DNA from: Caulobacter rhizosphaerae
GTDB taxonomy: Bacteria > Pseudomonadota > Alphaproteobacteria > Caulobacterales > Caulobacteraceae
Reading direction: 5' to 3'
DNA length: 64,000 nucleotides
Assembly (NCBI RefSeq): GCF_010977555.1
Contig: NZ_CP048815.1
Coordinates: forward strand, 3,650,501 to 3,714,500
The notes beneath the pieces were generated by a model. That model did no database searches, was not told the origin of the DNA, and saw only the letters and a list, made by a program, of their open reading frames with translations. The position numbers and the translations under genes are program-made. Positions 51,826-60,219 of the stretch are shown here, piece by piece (within the stretch, counting starts at the first letter, position 1; each line of letters begins with the position of its first letter).

Positions 51826-54795
51826 CTAGAAGCTGGCGCGCAGGAGCACCGCGACGCGGCGATCGGTGTCAGTCCAGCTATAGCGCGGGGCCAGGTTCGC
51901 ACCGCCCACGTCCAGATAGGTCCGGGCGTTGAGGATGTTGGTCGCCTGGATGCCGATCTTGTACTGCGGGGTGAGCGAGTAGAGGACCGACCCGTCCAGC
52001 TGACCGTAGTCTTCCGACCAGACCGGCCGCTGGATGTTGGCCGCCGAGGTGGTCAGCAGGTAACGCTCGCGCCAGTTGTAGGCCAGCCGCGCCGAGACGC
52101 CGTACTTTTCATATAGCAGCGTCACGTTGTAGCTGGTCTTGGACAGGCCCTCGAGCGGCAGGGTCTGGTCCGCGGCGCCGGCCACCTGCGCCGACTCGTT
52201 GAGGTTGACCGCGGTGTTCTTGCCGCCGTTGCTGTCCACATAGGTGAAGTTGGCCTGCAGGCCCAGGCCGCTGAGCGGCCCTGGCAGGAAGTCGTAGAAC
52301 TGGGTGTAGGCCAGCTCGAAGCCTTTGATCGTGCCGCTGGAGCCGTTCATGTTGCGGCTGACCAGGAACGAATAGGTCTGGCCGCCCGAGGTGTAGCTCT
52401 CGGTCGCGTTGCCCATGAAGATATAGTTCGAGATGTCCTTGTAGAACGTCGCAAACGTCAGGCTGCCCGCCGGGTTGAAGTACCACTCCAGGCTGGCGTC
52501 GAACTGGTTCGACTTGGTCGGCTTCAGCAGCGGGTTGCCGCCGCTGCCGCTCCGCGGATCGATGGCCTTCGGCGTGAAACCATCCGCTTCGAAGTTGAAG
52601 CTAAGGTTCGTGTAGGACTGCATCTGGCTGAAGGTCGGCCGGACGATCGCCTTGGCCGCGGCCAGACGGAACTGGAGGTCATCCTTCAGGAAGAACCGCA
52701 CGTTGGCGCTGGGCAGCACGTCCGTATAGCTGTTCGACGACGAACCGCCGGCGATCGAGCCGCCCTGGGTGAAGGCGTAGGCGTTGTTAAAGGCCGTGCA
52801 CGAGATGGCCGGGGTCACCGCGGCGCAGGCGCCCGGGGTCCCTTGAAGAGAGGCGACCTTGATAATCTGGTCGCCGCCGTTCACTTCGGTCTTCACCACG
52901 CGGACGCCGACATTGCCGTCCATGCGGCCCAGCGGCGTTTCGTCATGGCCAAAGCGCAGCAAGGCGTAGATGGCCTTGGTCTTTTCGCCCTGACTGTTGG
53001 TGCCGCCATTGGGGTTGTCGCCGGCCGGCGAGGAATTGGCGTAGCTGGCCTCGGTCAGAGGCGCCCAGCCCCAGCCGGCGCTCTGGGTGTTCTGCAGATA
53101 GCCATAGGCGTGGGCCGCGCCATTGCTGACCAGACCTTCGGCCGGGAACCAGCCAACGCCGGGCAGCTGCACCTTGCCGCGGAAGAAGTCGTTGTAGTTG
53201 ACCAGCTCGGACTGCAGCGGCAGGTTCGGGCTCTGGTGCGTGGCGTCATAGCCCGTCCCGTTCAGATAGACGGTGTTGGCGTTGTTGAGCCAGAATTGGT
53301 TGCTCAGCAGACCCCAGTTCCAGCCCGTCTGACGGGTGAGCGAGGTCTTGTCCGTGCCGCGCACGCCGAAGCGGAACGACTTCAGCCAGCTGTCGTCCTC
53401 GAAAGTATATTCGGCGTCGGCGCGCAGGGCCTTGGAGTCGGCGCTGTTGTCCTCGATGTGGTCCATCGCCGCCGCCCACCAGTAGGCGGCTTGGGTCCGC
53501 GTGGTGTCGGTGGCCTGGTTCAGCTTCAGGACAGGATCGTCGCCTGAGATGTCGAACGTCAGGCTGGACGGCACCGTCGGGTCCATCTGCGTGAACGCCG
53601 TCATGCTCAGGACCGAGGCGTGCGACTTGACGTACTGGGCGTCGGCGCTGAAGGCCCAGCGGTCGTTCGGCGTGAACTTCAGGTTGAAGCCGTAGTCTTC
53701 GGTCTTCTTGTGCTGTTCGCCGTACCGGGTGTCGGCGGTCAGGTGGAAGTTGTTGATCGTGCCGTTGGTGATCGAGCCCTGGCTGTCGTACTTGAAGCCT
53801 GGGCCCGTGGCGGCGTAACCGCCATCGGTGTCGCCCAGGGCGCGCTCGATGTCGTGCGGGTCGGCCTTGGCGGTCAGCATCTGGAAGGTGGCTTCCCACT
53901 GGTCGTTCGGACGCCATTGCAGGGCGCCGGCGAAGGCCGTGCGCTTCTGCTGCCAGTCGATCCGGCGCCAGCCGATCGAGTTGGGGATGTAAACCTTGTC
54001 GCCCACGGACTTGCCCACCGCGGCGGGATTGTCATTGGCGGTCAGCGTGCGCTCTTCAAAGCGGCCGGTCTGGATGCTGTCGGTGCGGTTGCCGATATTG
54101 CCGATGCTGCCTGACAGCAGCAGGCCGATCTCGCCGATATTGGTGCTCCAACGGTCGCTATAGAGCACGTTGCCGGACGCGAAGCCCTTGTCGCGCAGGT
54201 CGGCGTAGTTGTAGTCGGCCGAGAAGGCCAGCAGGCGCTTGTTGGAGTCGAAGGGCTTGCGGGTGCGCAGGTTGACGATGCCGCCGATGCCGCCTTCGAT
54301 CAGTTCCGCCGACGGGTTCTTGTACACGTCGACGCCGGCCAGCAGGTCGGCGGACACGTCTTCGAACGAGAGGGCGCGGCCATTGTTGGCTGAGAAGATG
54401 TCGCGGCCGTTGGTTTCGCTGCGGACCCACGAGAGGCCGCGGATGAACACGCCGCCGCCTTCCGAGGCCAGGCGGGCCGGGTCGCGGTTTTCGTTGGTGC
54501 GCTGGAGCGTGACGCCCGGGATGCGCTGCAGGGCTTCGGAGACGCTGCGGTCGGGCAGAGCGCCGATGTCCTGGGCGGTGATCGAGTCGACGATCTGCTC
54601 GGAGTTGCGCTTGATTTCCTGCGCCGACTTCAGGCTGGCGCGGATGCCGGTGACCACGACCTCTTCGACCGTGTCCACGCCCTGCGCGGGAGCGGCGGCC
54701 GTCTGAGCGGCGGCGATGGCGGGCAGAGCCCCACAGATGACGAGCGCTGACGCGCCCATGAGCATGGCGTTACGACGGGTATTGCGAGACGACAT
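51826..54795 (-). CDS. TonB-dependent receptor, TonB-Xanth-Caul type
   Basis: 989 residues with a signal peptide (to AAAQ) and a TonB box, VEEVVVTGIR, at about 43-52. The plug follows (SITAQDIGALPDRSVSEALQRIPGV, then ENRDPARLASEGGGVFIRGL), and a barrel that ends in DRRVAVLLRASF. This subfamily is expanded in Caulobacter and Xanthomonas and imports sugars or oligosaccharides released from plant polymers. Its place beside GH31 and GH35 suggests uptake of xyloglucan oligosaccharides. A perfect 14-base palindrome lies 131 bases upstream. Confidence 0.92.
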   Translation of the reverse strand: MSSRNTRRNAMLMGASALVICGALPAIAAAQTAAAPAQGVDTVEEVVVTGIRASLKSAQEIKRNSEQIVDSITAQDIGALPDRSVSEALQRIPGVTLQRTNENRDPARLASEGGGVFIRGLSWVRSETNGRDIFSANNGRALSFEDVSADLLAGVDVYKNPSAELIEGGIGGIVNLRTRKPFDSNKRLLAFSADYNYADLRDKGFASGNVLYSDRWSTNIGEIGLLLSGSIGNIGNRTDSIQTGRFEERTLTANDNPAAVGKSVGDKVYIPNSIGWRRIDWQQKRTAFAGALQWRPNDQWEATFQMLTAKADPHDIERALGDTDGGYAATGPGFKYDSQGSITNGTINNFHLTADTRYGEQHKKTEDYGFNLKFTPNDRWAFSADAQYVKSHASVLSMTAFTQMDPTVPSSLTFDISGDDPVLKLNQATDTTRTQAAYWWAAAMDHIEDNSADSKALRADAEYTFEDDSWLKSFRFGVRGTDKTSLTRQTGWNWGLLSNQFWLNNANTVYLNGTGYDATHQSPNLPLQSELVNYNDFFRGKVQLPGVGWFPAEGLVSNGAAHAYGYLQNTQSAGWGWAPLTEASYANSSPAGDNPNGGTNSQGEKTKAIYALLRFGHDETPLGRMDGNVGVRVVKTEVNGGDQIIKVASLQGTPGACAAVTPAISCTAFNNAYAFTQGGSIAGGSSSNSYTDVLPSANVRFFLKDDLQFRLAAAKAIVRPTFSQMQSYTNLSFNFEADGFTPKAIDPRSGSGGNPLLKPTKSNQFDASLEWYFNPAGSLTFATFYKDISNYIFMGNATESYTSGGQTYSFLVSRNMNGSSGTIKGFELAYTQFYDFLPGPLSGLGLQANFTYVDSNGGKNTAVNLNESAQVAGAADQTLPLEGLSKTSYNVTLLYEKYGVSARLAYNWRERYLLTTSAANIQRPVWSEDYGQLDGSVLYSLTPQYKIGIQATNILNARTYLDVGGANLAPRYSWTDTDRRVAVLLRASF

Positions 54796-54925
54796 TCCGG
54801 TTTCCTTCCCCCAGATGAGATCCGTCCCGACGCTCTCGAAGGCGTCGGTGACGTGCGCTGCACCAGGCAGTCACACGATCTGTTTTGGACCTTTAGTCAT
54901 ATAATTCAGACTGACAAGCTGAAAT

Positions 54926-54939
54926 TGATAGCGCTATCA
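54926..54939. promoter_or_regulatory. Perfect palindrome TGATAGCGCTATCA between TBDR and dehydratase genes
   Basis: A 14-base perfect inverted repeat in the 332-base divergent gap, about 131 bases from the receptor start and 189 from the dehydratase start. A near-copy precedes the GH35 gene (48558-48571). It could control the receptor and, at a distance, the sugar-acid operon. The rest of the gap holds no gene I can support. Confidence 0.65.
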
Positions 54940-55066
54940 TTTCGGCAAGCCAGGGCGACTTTTGGGCCACAGGCCTTGCAGCAAACCCGCGTACCGCTTG
55001 GAGAATCACAGCCTCAGGTCGTTCTGCGCAATGCGTCACAGCGTCCCAGGCGTTTGCGATCATCAT

Positions 55067-55072
55067 TATAAT
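55067..55072 (+). promoter_or_regulatory. TATAAT -10 box of the dehydratase operon
   Basis: TATAAT in an AT-rich spot seven bases before an ATG at 55080. A transcript starting here would make that ATG leaderless; the next in-frame ATG (55128) has a ribosome site. No clear -35 is visible. Confidence 0.5.
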
Positions 55073-55127
55073 ACTATAAATGAGCGAACCAATTTCGGGC
55101 GGCTCGGCCGCGGCGTTAGGGCGGGTC

Positions 55128-56864
55128 ATGAGTCAGGGAAACGGGGGCGGCCGATTCCGTAGCGGCCACAGCTATGGAAAGCTGGATCGCGACGGGTTCA
55201 TCCATCGCAGCTGGATGAAGAGCCAGGGCCTGCCGGACGATGTGTTCGACGGCCGACCGGTGATCGGCATCTGCAACACCTGGTCGGAGATCACCCCTTG
55301 CAACGCCGGCCTGCGCGACCTGGCCGAACACGTGAAGCGCGGCGTGTGGGAAGCGGGCGGCCTGCCGCTGGAATTCCCCGCGATGTCGCTGGGCGAGACC
55401 CAGATGCGGCCGACGGCGATGCTGTTCCGCAACCTGCTGGCCATGGACGTCGAGGAGTCGATTCGCGGCAATCCGATCGACGGCGTCGTGCTGCTGGGCG
55501 GCTGCGACAAGACCACGCCGGGCCAGATGATGGGCGCGGCCAGCGTCGACCTGCCCACCATCGTCGTCTCGACCGGCCCGATGCTGAACGGCAAGTTCCG
55601 CGGCAAGGACATCGGTTCGGGCACCGACGTTTGGAAGTTCTCCGAGGCCGTGCGGGCCGGCGAGATGACCCTGCCGGAGTTCATGTCGGCCGAGAGCGGC
55701 ATGAGCCGCTCGCCCGGCACCTGCATGACCATGGGCACCGCCTCGACCATGGCGGCCATCGTGGAAGCCATGGGCATGTGCCTGCCCTACAACGCTTCCA
55801 TTCCCGCCGTGGACGCCCGGCGGGCGGCCATGGCCCACCACACCGGCCGCACCATCGTGCGCATGGTGCATGACGGCCTGACCATGTCGCAGGTGGCCAC
55901 CCGCGCCGCCTTCGAGAACGCCCTGCGCGTGCATGCCGCCATCGGCGGCTCGACCAACGCCGTGGTCCACCTGCTGGCCCTGGCCGGCCGGCTGGGCGTC
56001 GAGCTGAGCCTCGAGGACTTCGACAACCTGTCGCGCGACGTGCCGCTGCTGGTCGACCTGCAGCCGTCGGGCCGCTTCCTGATGGAAGACCTGCACTACG
56101 CCGGCGGCCTGCCGGCGGTAATGAAGCAGATGGCCCCGTTCCTGAATCCCGAGGCCCTTACCGTCTCGGGCGTGCGGATCGGCGAGCAGTACGAGAAGGC
56201 CGAGGTGTTCAACGCCGAGGTCATCCGCAGCGTCGAGGCGCCGGTGAAGCCCGACAGCGGCATCTGGGTGCTGCGCGGCAACCTGGCCCCCGGCGGCGCG
56301 GTGATGAAGCCCAGCGCCGCCAGCCCCGAGCTGTGCAGCCACAGGGGCAAGGCCGTGGTCTTCGAGACCATCGAGGACTTCCGCGCCCGCATCGACGATC
56401 CGACGCTGGACGTCGACGCCAGCTCGATCCTGGTGCTCAAGGGCTGCGGCCCGAAGGGCTATCCGGGCATGCCGGAAGTGGGCAACATGCCCCTGCCGAC
56501 CAAGCTGCTGGAGAAGGGCGTCAAGGACATGGTCCGCATCAGCGACGCGCGGATGAGCGGCACCGCGTTCGGCACGGTGATCCTGCACGTCTCGCCGGAA
56601 TCCGACGCCGGCGGCCCGCTGGCCGTGGTGCGCAATGGCGACGAGATCGCATTGGACGGCCCTTCCCGGTCGCTGAACCTGCTGATTTCCGACGAGGAGT
56701 TGGCCAGCCGTCTGGCCGTCTGGCGCGCCAATCCGCCGGCGCCCAAGGCGACCCGGGGCTACGCCAAGCTCTACATCGACCACGTGCTGGGCGCCGACAA
56801 GGGCGCGGACCTGGACTTCCTGGTCGGCGCCAGCGGCTCGGTCGTCACCCGCGAGTCGCACTAG
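55128..56864 (+). CDS. IlvD/Edd family sugar-acid dehydratase (arabinonate/galactonate type)
   Basis: 578 residues from ATG 55128 (AGGGCGG upstream); an in-frame ATG at 55080 adds 16 residues but lies next to the -10 box. The iron-sulfur ligands are in ICNTWSEITPCN, LGGCDKTTPGQ and SPGTCMTMGTASTM; other motifs are IGGSTNAV, LKGCGPKGYPGMPEVGNM and DARMSGTAFG. The sequence resembles L-arabinonate dehydratase of Rhizobium, which also accepts related acids. It would convert an aldonate to a 2-keto-3-deoxy acid. The following dgoK and dgoA point to D-galactonate as the main substrate. Confidence 0.88.
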   Translation: MSQGNGGGRFRSGHSYGKLDRDGFIHRSWMKSQGLPDDVFDGRPVIGICNTWSEITPCNAGLRDLAEHVKRGVWEAGGLPLEFPAMSLGETQMRPTAMLFRNLLAMDVEESIRGNPIDGVVLLGGCDKTTPGQMMGAASVDLPTIVVSTGPMLNGKFRGKDIGSGTDVWKFSEAVRAGEMTLPEFMSAESGMSRSPGTCMTMGTASTMAAIVEAMGMCLPYNASIPAVDARRAAMAHHTGRTIVRMVHDGLTMSQVATRAAFENALRVHAAIGGSTNAVVHLLALAGRLGVELSLEDFDNLSRDVPLLVDLQPSGRFLMEDLHYAGGLPAVMKQMAPFLNPEALTVSGVRIGEQYEKAEVFNAEVIRSVEAPVKPDSGIWVLRGNLAPGGAVMKPSAASPELCSHRGKAVVFETIEDFRARIDDPTLDVDASSILVLKGCGPKGYPGMPEVGNMPLPTKLLEKGVKDMVRISDARMSGTAFGTVILHVSPESDAGGPLAVVRNGDEIALDGPSRSLNLLISDEELASRLAVWRANPPAPKATRGYAKLYIDHVLGADKGADLDFLVGASGSVVTRESH

Positions 56865-57806
56865 ATGAACCCCATGGACAGTTCGATCACGATCTTCGGC
56901 GACTGGGGCACCTCGCGCCTGCGGCTCTATCTGCGCCAGGGCAAGAGCGTGCTGGACCGCCGCGACGGGCCGGGCATCGGCGCGCTCAAGGCCTCGCCCC
57001 GCGAGACCTTCCTGGAGCTGGTCGGCGACTGGCGCGAGGCCAAGCCTTCGATGGCCCTGCTGTGCGGCATGGTCGGCTCGCGCAACGGCTGGCAGGAAGC
57101 CGCCTACGCCCCCTGCCCCGCCAACGCCGCCGACATCCGCCAGCGGCTGCTGCATATCGACGCCGACGGCCTGTCGGTCGCCATCGTGCCGGGCCTGTCG
57201 TGCCGCAACGCCCTGGGCGGGCCGGACGTGATGCGCGGCGAGGAGACCCAAATCCTGGGCGCCCTGGCCTTGAACCCGGACCTGGCCAAGGGCCGCCATC
57301 TGCTGGCCCTGCCCGGCACCCACACCAAGTGGGTCGTGGTCGAGGACGGCGCGATCACCAGCTTCCTGACCGCCCCGGTCGGCGAGCTGTACGCCCTGCT
57401 GCGCGAGCACTCGATCCTCGCCAAGGCCGCCCCCGGAGACGGCCCCGAATCGCCGGAAGGGTTCGCCCGCGGCGTCGCCCGGATCATCGAACAGGGCCCC
57501 GCGCGCCTAGCGCACCTGATCTTCGAGACCCGCAGCCGGCAACTTCTGGACAACCTGCCCAAGGACGAAGCCATGGGCTTCCTGTCGGGCTTGCTGATCG
57601 GAAGCGACGTCGCGGCCACCGCCAGCTGGTTCGGCGACCTGGGCCAGGTATCGCTGATCGGAGCCCCGGCCCTCGGCGCTCTCTACGCCCAGGCCATCGC
57701 CGCCCATGGCGGTTCCTGCGTAGCCGTCGACGGCGATTCCGCCGTCCTGGCCGGTCTTTCAACCTTGTCGCCAGCCCAGAACAGTGGAGTTCACGTCCTT
57801 GCCTAA
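56865..57806 (+). CDS. dgoK: 2-dehydro-3-deoxygalactonokinase
   Basis: 313 residues, starting directly after the dehydratase stop. DgoK phosphorylates 2-keto-3-deoxygalactonate with ATP. The family shows FGDWGTSRLRLY at the N-terminus, LLCGMVGSRNGW, VMRGEETQI, LPGTHTKWV and GFLSGLLIGSDV. Size and motifs are standard. Its last eight bases overlap the next gene. It belongs to the De Ley-Doudoroff route. Confidence 0.93.
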   Translation: MNPMDSSITIFGDWGTSRLRLYLRQGKSVLDRRDGPGIGALKASPRETFLELVGDWREAKPSMALLCGMVGSRNGWQEAAYAPCPANAADIRQRLLHIDADGLSVAIVPGLSCRNALGGPDVMRGEETQILGALALNPDLAKGRHLLALPGTHTKWVVVEDGAITSFLTAPVGELYALLREHSILAKAAPGDGPESPEGFARGVARIIEQGPARLAHLIFETRSRQLLDNLPKDEAMGFLSGLLIGSDVAATASWFGDLGQVSLIGAPALGALYAQAIAAHGGSCVAVDGDSAVLAGLSTLSPAQNSGVHVLA

Positions 57807-58428
57807 CACCACCCCCAAGGCGACTCCGCCGATCGTCGCAATCCTGCGCGGCGTCAAGCACGACGAAATCCTCGACATCGCCGCGGCCCTGGTCGAGGCC
57901 GGGATCGAGGCCATCGAGGTGCCGCTGAACTCGCCCGACCCACTGGTGACCATAGGCAAGCTGTGCGCCGCGTTCGGTGACCAGGTGCTCTGCGGCGCGG
58001 GGACGGTCCTGTCGCCGGAAGCGGTCGACCAGGTGGCGGGCGTCGGCGGCAAGCTGATCGTCACCCCCAACACCGACGCCGCGGTCATCTCGCACGCCGT
58101 GGGCCTGGGCCTGACCGTCATGCCCGGCTTCGCCACGCCCAGCGAGGCCTTCGTCGCCGTCAAGGCCGGGGCCCGCGCGCTGAAGCTCTATCCGGCCGGC
58201 ACCTACGGCTTCGGTCACATCAAGGCGGTGCGCGACGTGCTGCCCAAGGACATCGCGGTCTACGCCGTCGGCGGAGTCGGCGCGGCCAATCTGAAGCCGT
58301 GGATCGAGGCCGGCGTGGCCGGCATCGGCGTCGGCGGCGAACTCTATCGCCCGGGCTACACGGCCGAGGAGGTTGGCCAGCGGGCCAGGACCCTGGTCGC
58401 GGCCTGGGCAGAACAGACCGCGCGGTAA
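57799..58428 (+). CDS. dgoA: 2-dehydro-3-deoxy-6-phosphogalactonate aldolase
   Basis: 209 residues from TTG 57799, which has GGAG ten bases before it; a GTG at 57784 is possible. This class I aldolase splits the phosphorylated 2-keto-3-deoxy acid into pyruvate and glyceraldehyde 3-phosphate. The family signature is IVAILRGV, the catalytic Glu in AIEVPLNSP, CGAGTVL, TPNTDAAVI, and the Schiff-base lysine in ALKLYPAGTYG. It could serve KDPG as well, but the dgoK context favours KDPGal. Confidence 0.92.
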   Translation: MPNTTPKATPPIVAILRGVKHDEILDIAAALVEAGIEAIEVPLNSPDPLVTIGKLCAAFGDQVLCGAGTVLSPEAVDQVAGVGGKLIVTPNTDAAVISHAVGLGLTVMPGFATPSEAFVAVKAGARALKLYPAGTYGFGHIKAVRDVLPKDIAVYAVGGVGAANLKPWIEAGVAGIGVGGELYRPGYTAEEVGQRARTLVAAWAEQTAR

Positions 58429-58476
58429 CGGACGCGCAGCAACGATAAAGAAGCCGGCCCTAAAGGGGGGACCCCA

Positions 58477-60042
58477 GTGAGAACCATCGATTTCGTCATC
58501 CTGGCGATCTACGCCGTCGCCATCTTCGGCCTGGCCCAGTGGGTCAGCCGCGACAAGGGCGGCCACCAGAAGGACTCCACCGACTACTTCCTGGCCGGCA
58601 AGGCCCTGCCCTGGTGGGCGATCGGCGCTTCGCTGATCGCCGCCAACATCTCGGCTGAGCAGATCATCGGCATGAGCGGCTCGGGCTACGCCCTGGGCCT
58701 GGCGATCGCCTCCTACGAATGGATGGCGGCCCTGACCCTGCTGATCGTCGGCAAGTTCTTCCTGCCGATCTTCCTGAAGAACAACATCAGCACCATGCCG
58801 CAGTTCCTGGAGCAGCGGTACGGACCCAGCGTCCGCAACGTGATGGCCGTGTTCTGGCTGGTGCTCTACATCTTCGTGAACCTGACCTCGATCCTGTGGC
58901 TGGGCTCGATCGCCATCCACACCGTGGCGGGCATCGACCAGATGCAGGCCCTGGTGATCATCGGCGTGTTCGCCCTGGCCTATCAGCTGTGGGGCGGGCT
59001 GAAGGCCGTGGCTCTGACCGACATCGTCCAGGTGGCCCTTCTGATCACCGGCGGCCTGATCATCGTCTTCCTGTCGCTGACCAAGATCGGCCACGGCGAC
59101 CTGCTGGCCGGCTTCAACCACCTGACCACCCAGTTCCCTGACAAGTTCGACATGATCCTCAGCAAGGACAACCCGCACTACAAGGACCTGCCGGGCCTCT
59201 CGGTGCTGTTCGGCGGCCTGTGGGTGATGAACGTCTCGTACTGGGGCTTCAACCAGTACATCATCCAGCGCGCCCTGGGCGCCAAGGACATCGCCGAGGC
59301 CCAGAAAGGCATCGCCCTGGCCGCCTATCTGAAGCTGCTGATGCCGGTGATCGTGGTGCTGCCGGGCATCGCCGCCCTGGTGCTGGCGCCGGGCCTGGCC
59401 AAGCCCGACCAGGCCTATCCCGAGATGATGAAGCTGCTGCCGCCCGGCGTGCTGGGCGTCGTGTTCTCGGCCCTGGTCGCCGCGATCGTCGCGTCGCTGG
59501 CCGCCAAGATCAACTCGATCGCCACGATCTTCACTCTGGACGTCTACGCCAAGGTCAGGACCGGCTCCAGCGAGCGCCACCTGGTCACCGTGGGCCGGAT
59601 CACCGCCGTCGTCGCGGTGATCGTCGGCATCGTCATGGCCAAGCCGCTGCTGGGCAAGGCCGAGCAGGCTTTCCAGTTCATCCAGGACTTCACCGGCTTC
59701 TTCACCCCCGGCATCGTGGTGATCTTCATGCTGGGCCTGTTCTGGAAGCGCGCCACCACCGCCTCGGCCCTGGTGGCCGCGATCGGCGGCGCGGCCCTGT
59801 CGGGCGCCTTCTTCGTGGCCGACAAGGCGGGCGTTTTCGTGATCCCGTTCATGAACCGCGTGGGCCTGGTCTTCCTGCTGACCCTGGCCGCGGCGATCAT
59901 CGTCTCGCTGGTCGCGCCCCAGAAGAAGGAGGTCAATGTCGTGTCGCTGGAAGGCGTCAGCTACAAGACCACCACCGGCTTCAACATCGCGGGCCTGGGC
60001 GTGATCGTCATCCTGATCGTCCTCTACGCTCTTTGGTGGTGA
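58477..60042 (+). CDS. Sodium/sugar symporter (SSS family, vSGLT-like)
   Basis: 521 residues from GTG 58477 after AAAGGGGGG. About 14 membrane segments are visible. The family is recognised by ADYFLAGK-like STDYFLAGKALPWWAIGASLIAANISAEQ at the first helices, GGLKAVALTDIVQ and FNQYIIQRALGAKDIAEAQKG. It is close in type to vSGLT, the galactose transporter of Vibrio. It would import galactose (or a related sugar) with sodium. It closes the operon and is followed by a clear terminator. Confidence 0.92.
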   Translation: MRTIDFVILAIYAVAIFGLAQWVSRDKGGHQKDSTDYFLAGKALPWWAIGASLIAANISAEQIIGMSGSGYALGLAIASYEWMAALTLLIVGKFFLPIFLKNNISTMPQFLEQRYGPSVRNVMAVFWLVLYIFVNLTSILWLGSIAIHTVAGIDQMQALVIIGVFALAYQLWGGLKAVALTDIVQVALLITGGLIIVFLSLTKIGHGDLLAGFNHLTTQFPDKFDMILSKDNPHYKDLPGLSVLFGGLWVMNVSYWGFNQYIIQRALGAKDIAEAQKGIALAAYLKLLMPVIVVLPGIAALVLAPGLAKPDQAYPEMMKLLPPGVLGVVFSALVAAIVASLAAKINSIATIFTLDVYAKVRTGSSERHLVTVGRITAVVAVIVGIVMAKPLLGKAEQAFQFIQDFTGFFTPGIVVIFMLGLFWKRATTASALVAAIGGAALSGAFFVADKAGVFVIPFMNRVGLVFLLTLAAAIIVSLVAPQKKEVNVVSLEGVSYKTTTGFNIAGLGVIVILIVLYALWW

Positions 60043-60091
60043 GGATTTCGGCGGTGTTTCGGCTGAAGGCCGCCCAGACCTGAGCCCGAAG

Positions 60092-60128
60092 GCCTCGCCA
60101 CGGTTGTCGTGGCGAGGCTTTCATCTTT
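60092..60128 (+). terminator. Rho-independent terminator after the symporter gene
   Basis: GCCTCGCCAC (60092-60101) pairs perfectly with GTGGCGAGGC (60109-60118) around a seven-base loop, followed by TTTCATCTTT. It ends the dehydratase-dgoK-dgoA-symporter operon. Confidence 0.88.
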
Positions 60129-60167
60129 GACATGATTGTTCCGGGCGTGGACGAAGCACGCTACACA

Positions 60168-60178
60168 AGGTCAGACCT
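60168..60178. promoter_or_regulatory. Palindrome AGGTCAGACCT before the FadR-type gene
   Basis: AGGTC-A-GACCT is a perfect inverted repeat 42 bases before the regulator start. It shares the GTC-N-GAC core with TTGTCTGACAA (31871) and could be an autoregulatory site. Confidence 0.4.
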
Positions 60179-60219
60179 ATTCCGACGACCGGTTCGAGAA
60201 GCGTTTTGGGGGCGATAAC

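Noticed and set aside
55116..57410. 764-residue open frame on the minus strand
   Set aside because: Antisense to the dehydratase and dgoK genes, which have intact motifs.
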